A stretch of DNA of 43,158 bases from a cyanobacterium PCC 7702 (GCA_000332255.1 KB235926.1:2992764-3035921), one strand, 5' to 3'; shown: positions 8,455 to 17,630, counted from the first letter of the stretch. Numbers and translations are program-made. The notes: a model not told the origin generated them from the sequence alone.

Positions 8455-9165
8455 TTACCTCGCTTTACTGGGAGTACCGGAAAATACGAACAATTGCTCT
8501 TGTTTGGGTGTAGTTGCATTTTCACCAATGTAACGATGAATACCTACTCCCATGTCACCTGTAGCTGTAAGCCGGAAGTCTACTTCTTCAAATTCTGATT
8601 CACGCATATATTTACGGACAATTTCTGAATAGGGAATACCATGGGAGTGTCCGCTCCTTTCCAGATGACAAAAGTGCCTTTTTTGCTCAAAAAACTTAAA
8701 TTTTTTAGCAAGCGCTCTCCGTTCGACTTCGTTCGCAAGATTACCGAAAACACCACAGAGACTTTAACAATATCTGCTTTCCGGCCCTCCCACATAATTA
8801 GAGGAGATAGTTGCATCGGCGTGGAGATACTCGATTTGCTGATGTCTTACCCAAATTAGTGCAGTTGCTCGTCCGCGTTCGACCAAATGGGGATTTAGCT
8901 CAATTAGTCGCGCCTGCACGTCTTTGGCACGGGGATGATGGGCGAGTGTTCCCAACAAATCCCGTCCATCACCAGCGCAAACGCTCACAATGCGGATTTT
9001 TCCTGGTGGAGACGCATTCAAACTATAGGAAATGTATTCCCGTACAATTTGCAAACGCTGTTGTAGCTTTGGCTGTGTATTGTAAAGATCGTGCCATTCC
9101 AACCAGTCTTTTGGCTAGTAGGTAGATCCCGTTTGAGGTACTTTGCAATTTCCAAACTACTGTAA
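8455..9165 (-). pseudogene. SAM-dependent methyltransferase, frameshifted
   Basis: The longest intact part (8764-9102) reads MEWHDLYNTQPKLQQRLQIV and KIRIVSVCAGDGRDLLGTL, the glycine-rich SAM-binding motif, then RARLIELNPHLVERGR-like text (here ARLIELNPHLVERGR). An upstream piece in another frame (LEIAKYLKRDLPTSQK) supplies the missing N-terminus. Downstream the sensible reading alternates between frames: KADIVKVS, CGVFGNLANEVERR, LSFLSKKGTFVIWKGADT, then SEIVRKYMRESEFEEVDFRL to GVGIHRYIGE and TAA at 8455. At least four frame changes are needed. The family looks like a cyanobacterial class I methyltransferase of unknown substrate. It is 3 bases upstream of the GST, so the pair was probably co-transcribed. 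Confidence 0.75.
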
Positions 9166-9287
9166 TTCTATCGATAAATAGTATTTAAGGACTACAAGCA
9201 GGTTACTATAGAAGTTAAGACAAAATCAAGCCTGGTGTTGCTCAAAGCATTTATTAGATATTCTAATAATTAGTTAGACAGAATTTG

Positions 9288-9363
9288 CTTCTCTAACGAG
9301 AAGCCGCGCTTCTCTAACGAGAAGCCGCGCTTCGCGCGTCTACGCGCGTCTACGCGCGTCTAC
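9288..9363. repeat. Repeat family A, copy 1
   Basis: Two tandem 21-base units containing the hairpin CTTCTCTAACGAGAAG are followed by three copies of GCGCGTCTAC. It lies in the otherwise gene-free 9166-9488 stretch, in which nothing else is evident. The same element recurs at 9652-9747 (three units), 10260-10293 (inverted) and 28417-28447 (inverted, diverged). Confidence 0.85.
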
Positions 9364-9488
9364 AGAAAGGGCTCAAGACTGTATAATCAAAGTTAAACTA
9401 CGGTAAATTGACCGGGAAAAAGTATTTATGACAAGTTGTAAGTGCTGCTACTTTAGCCACTTGCTCAGTTGTAGAGCGGAATAACTTC

Positions 9489-10274
9489 ATGAGTACCATA
9501 CAACTTTACTTTGCAAAGGGTTCTACTAATCGCGTGCGCACTCGTGTGGTGTTGTTACAAAAAGGAATAAACTTTACTTTGATTGAGATTGACTTGCAGA
9601 AACATTCCGGAAGGATTTACGCAGATTTCTGGCTATGGTAAAGTTCCTGCCATCTCTAACGAGAAGCCGCGCTTCTCTAACGAGAAGCCGCGCTTCTCTA
9701 ACGAGAAGCCGCGCTTCGCGCGTCTACGCGCGTCTACGCGCGTCTACAAACGCAAAAATGTGGCAATTTTACAGTCTGCGATTATCAACGAGATTTGGAT
9801 GAGGTTTTTCCAGAACTGCCGCATGTTACCCCGCTTTCCTCGCAGAGTAAAGCGATCGCTCGCATCTGGATTGACTGCGCCAACACCCGCTTTGTACCCG
9901 CCTTTAACAAATTTCTACAGGGTAAGGATATTCAAGAGCAAGAACAAGGACGGAGGGAATTTACACAAGTGCTGTTGTATGTGGAGCAACAAGGATTGGG
10001 AAAAATATCTCACGGTCAATATTTCTTAGGGGATCGATTTAGCCTGGTTGATATCAGTTTCTATCCTTGGTTTGAACGCTTACCTGTATTGGAACGGTTT
10101 CGGAATTTTACGCTACCACCAGAAACGCCGCGCTTGCAGCAATGGTGGAATGTAGTGCGCGATCGCGAATCGGTTCAAGCTGTTGCTAACCCTAGTAGCT
10201 ACTATCTGGAATCACTAAAATCCTCGGTGAACCAGCTTTCCCAGCTACCTAGCAGACAACGTAGACGCGCGTAG
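9489..10274 (+). pseudogene. Second GST gene, frameshifted and interrupted by repeat A
   Basis: The N-terminus is [14 protein letters not shown] (start 9489) and continues to [12 protein letters not shown]. The frame then shifts to [13 protein letters not shown], the GST beta-strand/cis-Pro region. Here three repeat-A units and the 10-base tail are inserted in frame, adding SNEKPRF three times and ARLRASTR. Normal text resumes at [13 protein letters not shown] one-base loss (AACGAG followed by ATTTGG instead of TATTTGG) shifts the frame again, after which the GST C-domain is intact: [20 protein letters not shown] (SH-type read [10 protein letters not shown]) to [20 protein letters not shown]. 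The stop at 10272 lies inside another inverted copy of repeat A, so the C-terminus was also altered. Confidence 0.85.
9652..9747. repeat. Repeat family A, copy 2, inserted in the GST reading frame
   Basis: Three tandem 21-base units (each encoding seven residues, SNEKPRF) plus three 10-base GCGCGTCTAC units sit inside the GST gene. The unit is a multiple of three, so changes in unit number do not shift the frame. Confidence 0.9.
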
Positions 10275-10293
10275 CGCGGCTTCTCGTTAGAGT
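10260..10293. repeat. Repeat family A, copy 3 (inverted)
   Basis: An inverted single copy, GTAGACGCGCGTAGCGCGG followed by CTTCTCGTTAGAG, at the 3' end of the second GST gene. It supplies the GST stop codon. Confidence 0.8.
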
Positions 10294-10335
10294 AGATAGC
10301 TAACAAGCAATAACTTATCAAAAAATGGTCGAGCT

Positions 10336-11202
10336 ATGAGCTTAGATAGCCAAGTTTTAGACAAATCCATCTACGAAGATTTGCCGTACGTAGAGGCTAA
10401 CCTTAGTTACATCATCCCCACGACAGAAAAACCTGTCAACTACACCTACGAACCACCACCAGGAATTCTCCGTTTTAGCGGAACGTACCAGACATACCAG
10501 CTTCCAATCCGCAACGCTCGTTCGATTTCCCAGTATTTTTCCTTAGACCGGGAAGGTTTCGCTTTCATTGAGCATCACAGCAGCGTCCGCGATTTTTACA
10601 ACGAGGAGGAAATACGTGATATTTATTATCCAGAAGCGGAACAGTTACTAAAAGAAGTGACGGGCGCAACCAAGGTAGTGATATTTGACCATACCTTGCG
10701 TAACGGACCACGGTCCAAGCCGGGTGAAAATAATATCAAGGAACCAGTCAAGCGCGTACACAACGATTTTACTGCTAAATCTGGGTTGACGCGAGCGCGT
10801 TTGGAATTAGCAGCGCGGGGAATAGATGATATAGACACGCTGGTGCAACAACGATTTGCAATCATCAATGTTTGGCGGGCGATCGCCCAACCTGTTCAAG
10901 AATCGCCACTGGCGGTATGCGATGCACAAAGCATTGCACCCGCGGACTTAATAGCAGCTGACTTGGTATACCCCCATCGCGTCGGTGAAACTTATGCGAT
11001 CGCCTACAATCCCAGACATCGCTGGTTTTATTTTCCACAAATGCACCCAGGCGAGGTGCTACTAATCAAATGCTTTGATTTTGCAGCAGATGGACGAGCT
11101 CGATTTGCAGCTCATACAGCATTTGCAGATCCGACCAGTCCACCCAATGCACCTCCACGCGAAAGCATAGAGCTGCGCACGTTTGTGTTTTATTCTAAAT
11201 AG
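10336..11202 (+). CDS. CmcJ/NvfI-family oxidoreductase (iron/2-oxoglutarate type fold)
   Basis: A 288-residue protein of the family that includes the CmcJ protein of cephamycin methoxylation and fungal NvfI. Recognised segments are an N-terminal LSYIIPTTEKPVNYTYEPPP, then FDHTLRNGPR, the metal-site-like VHNDFT (His and Asp, about residue 138), INVWRAIAQPVQESPLAVCD and the C-terminal HRWFYFPQMHPGEVLLIKCF, where the second conserved His lies. The family is expected to use Fe(II) for oxidation or hydroxylation of small molecules, but the substrate of bacterial members is generally unknown. It is flanked by two GST genes, a methyltransferase remnant and an MDR reductase, suggesting modification or detoxification of a metabolite. 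The frame is intact. Confidence 0.85.
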   Translation: MSLDSQVLDKSIYEDLPYVEANLSYIIPTTEKPVNYTYEPPPGILRFSGTYQTYQLPIRNARSISQYFSLDREGFAFIEHHSSVRDFYNEEEIRDIYYPEAEQLLKEVTGATKVVIFDHTLRNGPRSKPGENNIKEPVKRVHNDFTAKSGLTRARLELAARGIDDIDTLVQQRFAIINVWRAIAQPVQESPLAVCDAQSIAPADLIAADLVYPHRVGETYAIAYNPRHRWFYFPQMHPGEVLLIKCFDFAADGRARFAAHTAFADPTSPPNAPPRESIELRTFVFYSK

Positions 11203-11274
11203 AAAAAAAGACTGGCATTCACCAGAAAAACCACCGCCTTTTCTCCCTCATCGCTATGATTTAGGTTTTTCAAA

Positions 11275-12219
11275 ATGAGTAAAATACGTGCTGTTGTGGT
11301 TAACCCCGATGTGTCGGAACGTTTAGTAATAAAAGAAGTCGATGCACCTACCCCAGCTGGGAATGAAGCAGTTGTTCGGGTAAAGGCAATTTCCCTTAAC
11401 CGGGGAGAAGTCAGACGTTCCACCACCGCTGCAGCTGGTTGGCGACCAGGTTGGGACTTAGCAGGTGTTGTAGAAATCCCAGCTGCTGATGGTTCGGGTC
11501 CTGCTGTGGGAACGCGGGTCGTTGGTCTGGTTCGTTCTGGTGCTTGGGGAGAATTGGTATCGGTACCAACCCATTCCTTAGCAGAATTACCTGCATCAGT
11601 ATCTTTTGCTCAAGCTGCTACACTACCAGTGGCAGGTTTAACAGCCGATCGTGTCCTGCGCAAGGGCGGTTTACTTTTAGGTCAGACCGTATTAATTACA
11701 GGTGCTTCTGGTGGTGTAGGTCACTTTGCCATCCAACTAGCACACCTTGGTGGTGCACGGGTGGTAGCACATATCCGCCGTCCGGAGCAGGAATCTTTTG
11801 TTAAAGATGTTGGTGCGGAGGGCGTAATTGTTGGTGAAAATTTACTACCAGCAAGTCAGTACGCTCCCTACCACTTAATTGTCGATTCAGTGGGTGTAAA
11901 CATCTTAGGAACAGCCCTAGGCTTACTAGCAGAAGATGGGACGGTAGTTGTATTTGGTACTTCCGGAGGAAATGAGGTCACATTTAACGCTCAAAGCTTT
12001 TACGCCATTGGTGGCGCAAGTTTGTATGGCTTGATGTTATTTCACGAACTAAGACGAGAGTCAGCCGCTGTGGGGTTGCAACGCCTTTTAAATTTAGTAG
12101 AAGCAGGTCGGTTGCGTCCTTTTATTGAAATTGAAGCAGAGTGGATGCATATAGCTGATGTAGCGCAAAAGTTGTTGAATAGAAGTTTCCTGGGAAAGGC
12201 GGTGCTGTATCTTAATTAG
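11275..12219 (+). CDS. Medium-chain dehydrogenase/reductase, quinone-oxidoreductase-like
   Basis: A cytosolic NADPH-dependent reductase of 314 residues. The N-terminal GroES-like domain includes SLNRGEVRR and GWRPGWDLAGVVE; the Rossmann domain has VLITGASGGVGHFAIQLA (about residues 139-156) and DSVGVNILGTALGLL. The structural-zinc cysteine cluster and catalytic-zinc Cys/His pattern are absent, so it belongs to the zinc-independent quinone reductase/enoyl reductase type. It follows the CmcJ-like gene on the same strand after 72 bases, plausibly in one operon. LTADRVLRKGG replaces the more usual LTALYALRKGG, a minor change. Substrate unknown. Confidence 0.88.
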   Translation: MSKIRAVVVNPDVSERLVIKEVDAPTPAGNEAVVRVKAISLNRGEVRRSTTAAAGWRPGWDLAGVVEIPAADGSGPAVGTRVVGLVRSGAWGELVSVPTHSLAELPASVSFAQAATLPVAGLTADRVLRKGGLLLGQTVLITGASGGVGHFAIQLAHLGGARVVAHIRRPEQESFVKDVGAEGVIVGENLLPASQYAPYHLIVDSVGVNILGTALGLLAEDGTVVVFGTSGGNEVTFNAQSFYAIGGASLYGLMLFHELRRESAAVGLQRLLNLVEAGRLRPFIEIEAEWMHIADVAQKLLNRSFLGKAVLYLN

Positions 12220-12401
12220 CTAGCTGAATTTGTTCAGGTGTGTTTTCCTATTTGCTTGCATGACATTACTGCAATTTGATGCGCTCTTTGCGCTCGCGTC
12301 TGGTTGTTTGAGCATCCTGGCGATAAGATACGGTGTGACTTTGGCAAAATTTCGCAGTGTGGCGAAAGACTGCGGAAATATCCTTCACAAGCTAGATTAC
12401 A

Positions 12402-13176
12402 ATGGCTTCCTTAACACTTTTCCATTCCTCACTTTTATTCGGTGCTGCTTTCCTTGCAGGTGGACTCAACGCCATAGCCGGGGGTGGTAGTTTTATAACA
12501 TTTCCAATTTTAATCTTTACAGGTCTGGCGCCTGTTACTGCTAATGCGACGAACAATACTGCTATTTGGGTAGCTGTATCAGGCAACTGCAAGGGCTTAT
12601 CGTCAAGATATCAGTTTTCGCAGACGAGAACTGTTGCTGCTGTGTGTTGTGAGCTTGATTGGTGGCGTGATTGGCTCTATTCTTTTGTTGTATACTTCTT
12701 CACAGATATTTAAAAAACTAATCCCCTATCTACTACTTTTAGCAACACTGATATTTGCATTTAGCGAACCCCTACAAGCCTGGTTTCAACTGCATTCGCC
12801 AAAAGTCTTCCTCCCAGTCTCCACCTCTTATCAGGCTAATGCTAGCTCAAGAGCGCGATCGCGCTTGGGAGTGGTTTTTTTGGAGCGGGATTGGGAATTC
12901 TGATGCTGGCTACCTTAGCATTTTTGGGCATTAAAAACATTCACACTATGAATGCATACAAATCTTTTTTAGGTAGCTGTATCAATGGAGTTGCAATTAT
13001 CCCTTTTATTTTTGCTGGTGTGATTGCTTGGAAGCAAACTATATTAATGGCGAGCAGTGCTTCTTTTGGTGGTTACTTGTGCGCTCGCTTGCGCTCGCAA
13101 GCTAGAACCCCGCTGGATTCGCATATTTGTTACAGCTACTGCTTTGAGTATGACTATCTACTTTTTTCTTTCATAA
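12402..13176 (+). pseudogene. TauE/SafE-family sulfite/anion permease, frameshifted
   Basis: The family exports sulfite or organosulfur anions. The N-terminus is intact: FGAAFLAGGLNAIAGGGSFI and TANATNNTAIWVAV, the signature first two helices. A frameshift near 12590 moves the sense to LLLCVVSLIGGVIGSILLLY and PYLLLLATLIFAFSEPLQAW. Around a HIP1 site near 12857 the text is disturbed, then FFGAGLGILMLATLAFLGIK and FLGSCINGVAIIPFIFAGVI resume. A one-base expansion in the GCTCGCTTGCGCTCGC tract near 13090 shifts the end to VTATALSMTIYFFLS with TAA at 13174. Several membrane segments survive, but no single frame encodes a whole permease. Confidence 0.85.
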
Positions 13177-13295
13177 ATTTTGCATAAATTTTGTTTATTA
13201 TTTTCACAAAAAAGAATATTTGCTTTGATTTGGAGAAAACCATATTATTGAGTATAGGTTGAGTTGTTAAGAAAAAACATCAAATTTGATTAACA

Positions 13296-13324
13296 GCGAT
13301 GCCTGCGGCGGGCTGCGCCTACGC
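13296..13324. repeat. Dispersed repeat, family C (single copy here)
   Basis: GCGATGCCTGCGGCGGGCTG followed by CGCCTACGC, a GC-rich block in an AT-rich spacer. It resembles short repeats common in filamentous cyanobacterial genomes. The rest of the 13177-13456 spacer shows nothing else clear. Confidence 0.5.
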
Positions 13325-13456
13325 AAATATTTACAGAATTATCTTCTCAATTATTTTGCTACAAAAAATAGTCAAAAAGGATGGGATAAAAAATTAGAAA
13401 AATATTTTATCTTTCTTAAATTTTTACTGAAACAACGAATTTGCTATGTAAAGATT

Positions 13457-13768
13457 ATGAAAATTTTTTACATCACTGTAGTAGTTGTAATGCTCTTAAT
13501 CAATTTAGTATGTTCCCTGAGCGCACTAGCAGATAAAGAATCGCAATTTAGCAAACACTCCGACTATCTGGTAGGACAAAAAGTAGTTTGGCTTTACAAA
13601 CCTCGCGCTGACTCTGATAAAGTTCAAAGAATTCCTGCTGAAGTAGTCAAACTAGGACCAAAGCAGGTACAAGTTAGGGTAAGGAAACACAACAATAAGT
13701 TTATCGTTCGCGCAGCGTGCCGGATGGCACATCGTTGGGTAAATCCAGATAGGTTAGAAAACCACTAG
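13457..13768 (+). CDS. Small secreted protein with SH3-like region, unidentified
   Basis: The start is placed at MKIFYITVVVVMLLINLVCS because it begins a good signal peptide (cleavage near ALA-DKE); the longer ORF from 13286 runs through repeat C. The mature part of about 76 residues has YLVGQKVVWLYKPR, IPAEVVKLGPKQVQVRV and ends HRWVNPDRLENH, like a small beta-barrel seen in cyanobacterial hypothetical proteins. The stretch VRAACRMAH (near residues 84-92) is encoded by a copy of repeat family B inserted in frame, so the C-terminal domain carries about ten extra residues. Whether it still folds is unknown. No function is assigned. Confidence 0.6.
   Translation: MKIFYITVVVVMLLINLVCSLSALADKESQFSKHSDYLVGQKVVWLYKPRADSDKVQRIPAEVVKLGPKQVQVRVRKHNNKFIVRAACRMAHRWVNPDRLENH
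13705..13734. repeat. Repeat family B, copy 1, inside a reading frame
   Basis: CGTTCGCGCAGCGTGCCGGA followed by TGGCACATCG. It is the reverse orientation of the copies at 14658, 14903 and 15891, and is translated in frame in the small secreted protein. Confidence 0.75.
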
Positions 13769-13959
13769 AAAGCTAAAAATTTGATTATTAAATAAATTAC
13801 CGAAGAATTTGTCGAGCATGTAAAATCATCACTTTTATCTATTAATAGTAAAAATAATAATGTTTGTTTTTGAGTTTTGATTGGTCATATTTTGAAGTTA
13901 AGGTAAACTCAAGGCAGATAAAAAATAAAAAAATTACCAAGTTCTAGAGGAAGAAACTA

Positions 13960-14588
13960 ATGAACAAGCCAAATTCCAAACAATTCACTCATTGGATTCT
14001 AACTGCTGTATTTCTCGTATTAGTAGCAGGATTTTATTTGCTAAAGGAGCCTAACGCTCTAGCTCAATCAGAAACACCTCCTACACCCACAGAATCGGAA
14101 TCAGCTCCTGTAGTGTCTCCAACTCCTACCCCACCTCCCACAATGTGGTTTACCAATCCTGTATCAGCTTTCCGTCAGACGTTTATTAACAACTAACGAA
14201 TGTGTGGGATGCAATTTGGCTGAAGCACAACTAGAAGGAGTAAATTTGTTAGGAGCTAATTTAGAGGGTGCAAACTTACAAAAAGCAGAATTGGAAAAAG
14301 CATTCTTTACAGGGAACAAACTTACAAGCAGCTAATCTAAGAGAAGTAGATTTAAGCAAAGCACTTCCTTGTCTGAAGTTAATCTCAAAGGAGCATGCTT
14401 TGTACGATGCACTTCTTTAGAAGGAGCGATCTAACACAGGAGCAAATCTTTCTGGAGCATGCTTTGCAGAAAGCATTCTTTACAAAAAACAAATCTGACA
14501 ACAGCAAATATAGAAGGAGCGATCCTTGCTAGGAGCGGATTTAGAAGGTGCATTATTGCCTCCGGGAATCGGAATTCCGTATCGGTAA
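13960..14588 (+). pseudogene. Membrane-anchored pentapeptide-repeat protein, frameshifted
   Basis: The N-terminal 78 codons are open: a cytoplasmic start, a membrane segment WILTAVFLVLVAGFYLL and a Pro/Thr-rich linker, ending WFTNPVSAFRQTFINN. One base later the pentapeptide text begins in another frame: ECVGCNLAEAQLEGVNLLGA, then NLEGANLQKAELEKA. After further frame changes come LQAANLREVDLSKA, NLSGACFAES, LTTANIEGA and LAGADLEGALLPPGIGIPYR, with TAA at 14586. Related cyanobacterial proteins form a right-handed beta-helix of such repeats after a CxxC-containing start. At least four one-base lesions break it here. Confidence 0.85.
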
Positions 14589-14627
14589 TCAACTAAAACT
14601 CATGTAGTTGCATTGTGAAATAATACC

Positions 14628-14657
14628 TAAGCCAGGGAGCAATCTCTGGCTTATTTT
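14628..14657 (+). terminator. Rho-independent terminator
   Basis: The perfect 8-base stem TAAGCCAG / CTGGCTTA with a 10-base loop is followed by TTTT. It lies 40 bases after the pentapeptide pseudogene and fits its terminator. Confidence 0.75.
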
Positions 14658-14689
14658 GCGATGTGCCATCCCGGACGCATGCGCGAACG
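14658..14689. repeat. Repeat family B, copy 2
   Basis: GCGATGTGCCATCCCGGACG followed by CATGCGCGAACG. It starts the gene-free stretch 14658-14988, which also holds copy 3 and two near-identical AAATCGCTT(C/A)CTACTAAC motifs around a GAGGGA...AGCCCTC inverted pair, a common intergenic repeat type in this group. No gene is evident there. Confidence 0.75.
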
Positions 14690-14902
14690 GAAAACTGTTC
14701 GGAAACTTGACGATATTACCCAGTTAGCTGTGTGAATTCTCATAAAGAGCGATAAATCGCTTCCTACTAACATCAAGTTTGTAGTGAGGGATTTTTTAGC
14801 CCTCTGTATGTGTATGAAAGCGTAAATCGCTTACTACTAACCGCTCAGGAGTCTAATAGGTTATCAAGATATTTTGACTCCGTTGTTAAGTAAACAATTG
14901 AC

Positions 14903-14934
14903 GCGATGTGCCATCCCTTCCGCTGCGCGAACGC
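14903..14934. repeat. Repeat family B, copy 3
   Basis: GCGATGTGCCATCCCTTCCG followed by CTGCGCGAACGC, the cleanest copy of the family in this window. Confidence 0.75.
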
Positions 14935-14988
14935 ACCGGGAACTAGTTGAAGGAATTTAGATACAAACTATCTGTTCTGGTGTGAGTG

Positions 14989-16437
14989 TCAGATTGACAA
15001 TTGACACCCTTTGAGTAATTCCTCAACCAAATTGGTCGCCTGAAGGCGAATTTCTCCAACAGCAGTTGTTTCCCAAAGATTACCTTTGCGAGGTGGTCCT
15101 AAGGTATATAAAATTTCGGAAATATTTCCTTTGACATCAATTACAGCACTCCCCACTTCAGCAGTGTCGATTCCAATTCCCAAAGTATGAGGGCGAATTA
15201 ACCCTTGTTGTTGCAAACTAGCAATCAATGGATCTTGCAAACGGCGATAATTACAGTTTGATCCTGTACAGTTAATAATTCGGTTCACTTGCAAGGTGAT
15301 ATCGGTGTTGGTTCCTCGCTTTCTAATTGTCACACTTACTTTATTTTCTGACTTTTGACAGGCTTGGATTCGACCTGCATAGTAACTCAACTGACCGAGG
15401 TTTTCGATCTTATTTTAATACTTCGTGAATTTCGAAGAGCGATGCGGTGGCGATGAGTTTCCCAATAAGCTTTTGCATGACGTAGAAACGCTCGCTGTTG
15501 TTCTTTGAGGGGAAGAGCTTCCCAAAGTTCTGGTGTCACTGGACAAGAGAGCATCGATAACTGCTTGCCAATTTTGTCCTTGCTTAGTTGCTTTTTTGAC
15601 TTCTTGACGTATTAGTTTTAATAATTCCCGCACGAAGTGTAGGTGCAGTCTCTAAGTCTATAAATGCGGGATAGGAGGAAATAGTATGTTGATGAGGTTG
15701 GGGTATCAATCCATGACGGGAAACAGCATGAATTTTTCCTCGGAATCCCTGCTGGTGTAAGGACACAACTACATCAACCATTGTCGCCCGGTTCCGAGTA
15801 ACAAGATAGAATCTTCTGGGTTCAAGGCAGCGCGCGTTGCATCACCAGACCAAGCATCTTTAATATAGGAGCTATTTTGACTAAAAGCGTGCGATGTGCC
15901 ATCCCTTCCGCTCTTGCGAACGCACGCTTGTAACGATTAGGAGGGTTCCCCAAGGCTAATACAGCTTTTTGTGCTTGCAAGCATTGCCCTTGACGTAGGT
16001 AGATTTTGATATAATTGTTTTTAGCCTCAGTGCGCGATCGCTTCATCGGTAATTTTCTCGAAATGTACTTGTGTAGGAGCATTTGCTTGTGCTTGTTCTA
16101 AAACTGCTTGAATGTAATTGCCGTAAATTTTTCGAGATATAAAAGTATTTTCTGTGACGTTATGGTGTCCATTTGCCTGTAGCCAATCTAGAAAGTGATT
16201 TGGTTTGTCAGCAAATGCACTCATTTTTCCTGCAGGTACATTCAGTAGATGACCATCAATAGTCGTACTGTATGCAATTCCTTTACCTATTTCTTTTCTG
16301 CGTTCAATCAATTTTATTATCAGGGGTGTAGTTGCATTTTTCATCAAATTTACTGCGACAAGAGTTCCGCTCAAACCACCACCAATGATGGCGATCGTCT
16401 GGGGAGAGAAGTTTCTATACCAAGTATAGTTATACAT
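14989..16437 (-). pseudogene. FAD/NAD(P)-binding oxidoreductase, multiply frameshifted, with repeat B insertion
   Basis: The first part (16027-16437) is intact: IAIIGGGLSGTLVAVNLMKN (dinucleotide-binding GxGxxG), GKGIAYSTTIDGHLLNVPAG and NHFLDWLQANG. These are typical of the NAD_binding_9 family (FAD-NAD(P)-binding, HI0933-like). A stop or frame change after TDEAIAH is followed in other frames by LQAQKAVLALGNPPNRYKRA, ILLVGTGATMVDVVVSLHQQ, AVSRHGLIPQPHQHTISSYP, an RQEVKKATKQGQNWQAVIDA helix and, last, RIINCTGSNCNYRRL to GPPRKGNLWETTAVGEIRLQ. A copy of repeat B lies within the gene, adding FARAEGMAHR in frame. The enzyme is certainly inactive; the family is clear but the substrate is not. Confidence 0.85.
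15885..15929. repeat. Repeat family B, copy 4, flanked by a 9-base inverted repeat
   Basis: The core (15891-15926) begins GCGATGTGCCATCCCTTCCG, is inserted in the FAD oxidoreductase gene and encodes AFARAEGMAHR. Its ends form a perfect inverted repeat, AAGCGTGCG (15885-15893) and CGCACGCTT (15921-15929), so the element can fold as a hairpin. Confidence 0.75.
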
Positions 16438-16782
16438 AAATTGAGGAAATATATTACTGCATCACTACAAATTTACGTTGAATAGATTCTAATTAGCATA
16501 GGTTTTGAATACTTCCCCACAGAAATTTCATCTTAAGTCCACTTAGACAGTGAAAAAAGTGGGAATTAAACTTAAGTTTTCAATTATTTCTATGCATGCA
16601 ATCATTTCTATACTTGAATCCAAATTCAACAAGCACTTGAAGTTTTTGCTATCTATTTTTTCAATAAATCCGATGCCAATAGTGTGGTTTGCAATTAGAC
16701 TAGAATTGCTAGATCGTAAAGATAAATTATTTAGGAAAGTTGTCATTTTTTTCTGACAATTTACCCAATTGTGGTGACTGTA
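16438..16782. other. AT-rich spacer, no confident gene
   Basis: Between the FAD oxidoreductase pseudogene and the HEAT remnant. A 67-codon leftward frame (16543-16746, start MTTFLNNLSLRSSN) overlaps a rightward 68-codon frame. Neither has a recognisable motif, and the only purine tract before the leftward start is a weak A-rich one. I see nothing else. Confidence 0.4.
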
Positions 16783-17630
16783 TTAATGTTGAATATTCTC
16801 TATCGCCCGTTGAGCTTGAATGCTCGCTTGTGGATCGGGATCTTTTAGTGCTTGCGCTTTGTGCAGAGATGGTGTGGGGATGAACTAAATTACCAAGGGC
16901 GATCGCAGCTTTTTTAGGGACATATGCGTATTCATCTGTTAATGCTTTAATTAAAGCTGGCATAATTTTTATATCTGGTATTTTTTACCAAGCTTGTGCT
17001 GCTACTTTCCGTACTTGCCAATGTTCTTCCCCAATTGCTTGGTAATTTTCAGAAATTACCACAGATGTGGCAGCACTGAGACGAACTTGCCAGTCATCGT
17101 CTTTGGTTAGAGATTCCGCTAATATAAAAGTAATTTCTGGTTCTTGTAAATGTCCTAATGTCAATGCTATGACACGACATACACTAGTATCTGAATCAGA
17201 CATTAGCGGTAAGGCTTGCGGACATGTTTTAACCTGATTTAAATAAGGCAGTGTCCTAATTACAACTTCCCTTAAATCAGCACTTTCTGAATTGAAAAAT
17301 TGCAGAATATATGGTAAAGACTTGAGGTCAGGAATTTTGTGCATCGGATTACTTCATAACCTAATTTGCCAGTTTGATAAACCGCTTTTTGGTTGAGAAT
17401 ACCATCGTTGGCAATGGTAAGTTCGCGCACGTATTGTTCTAGAGTAGAATAACCGGGAATGACAGCGGTATTCACTCCGTCCATTCCCAAGCGCGATCGC
17501 TTATACAGCGGCGTATATTCGCCTTTTCTGAAATCAGTACTTCTACATCAGGATTTGCTTGCTTGGCTTTAATCCCAGCCATTGTTCCCGCCGTTTTGCC
17601 ACCAATAACAAGCACATCAGTTTGATCCAT
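16783..17630 (-). pseudogene. Flavoprotein (fumarate reductase/AprA-like) fused to HEAT repeats, internal deletion
   Basis: The start MDQTDVLVIGGKTAGTMAGI (17630) is an FAD-binding N-terminus with GGK in place of the usual GGG. After a frameshift at a HIP1 site it reads MGMDGVNTAVIPGYSTLEQY, VRELTIANDGILNQKAVYQT and GKLGYEV, as in a cyanobacterial fumarate-reductase-type flavoprotein. The reading then jumps into HEAT-like repeats: DLKSLPYILQFFNSESADLR, VIRTLPYLNQVKTCPQALPL, SVCRVIALTLGHLQEPEITF and WQVRLSAATSVVI. A TAA breaks QAW-KIPDIKIMPALIKAL, and a frameshift precedes the end DPDPQASIQAQRAIENIQH. Most of the flavoprotein (several hundred residues) is missing. It follows ssuA by 81 bases in the same direction, so it was probably part of a sulfonate operon. 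Confidence 0.75.

Noticed and set aside
9288-9747. Tandem units resembling a CRISPR array
   Set aside because: The 21-base units abut without spacers, are palindromic and recur singly elsewhere; no cas gene is present.
12230-12490. 86-codon frame starting before TauE
   Set aside because: It overlaps the clear TauE N-terminus in another frame and has no recognisable content.
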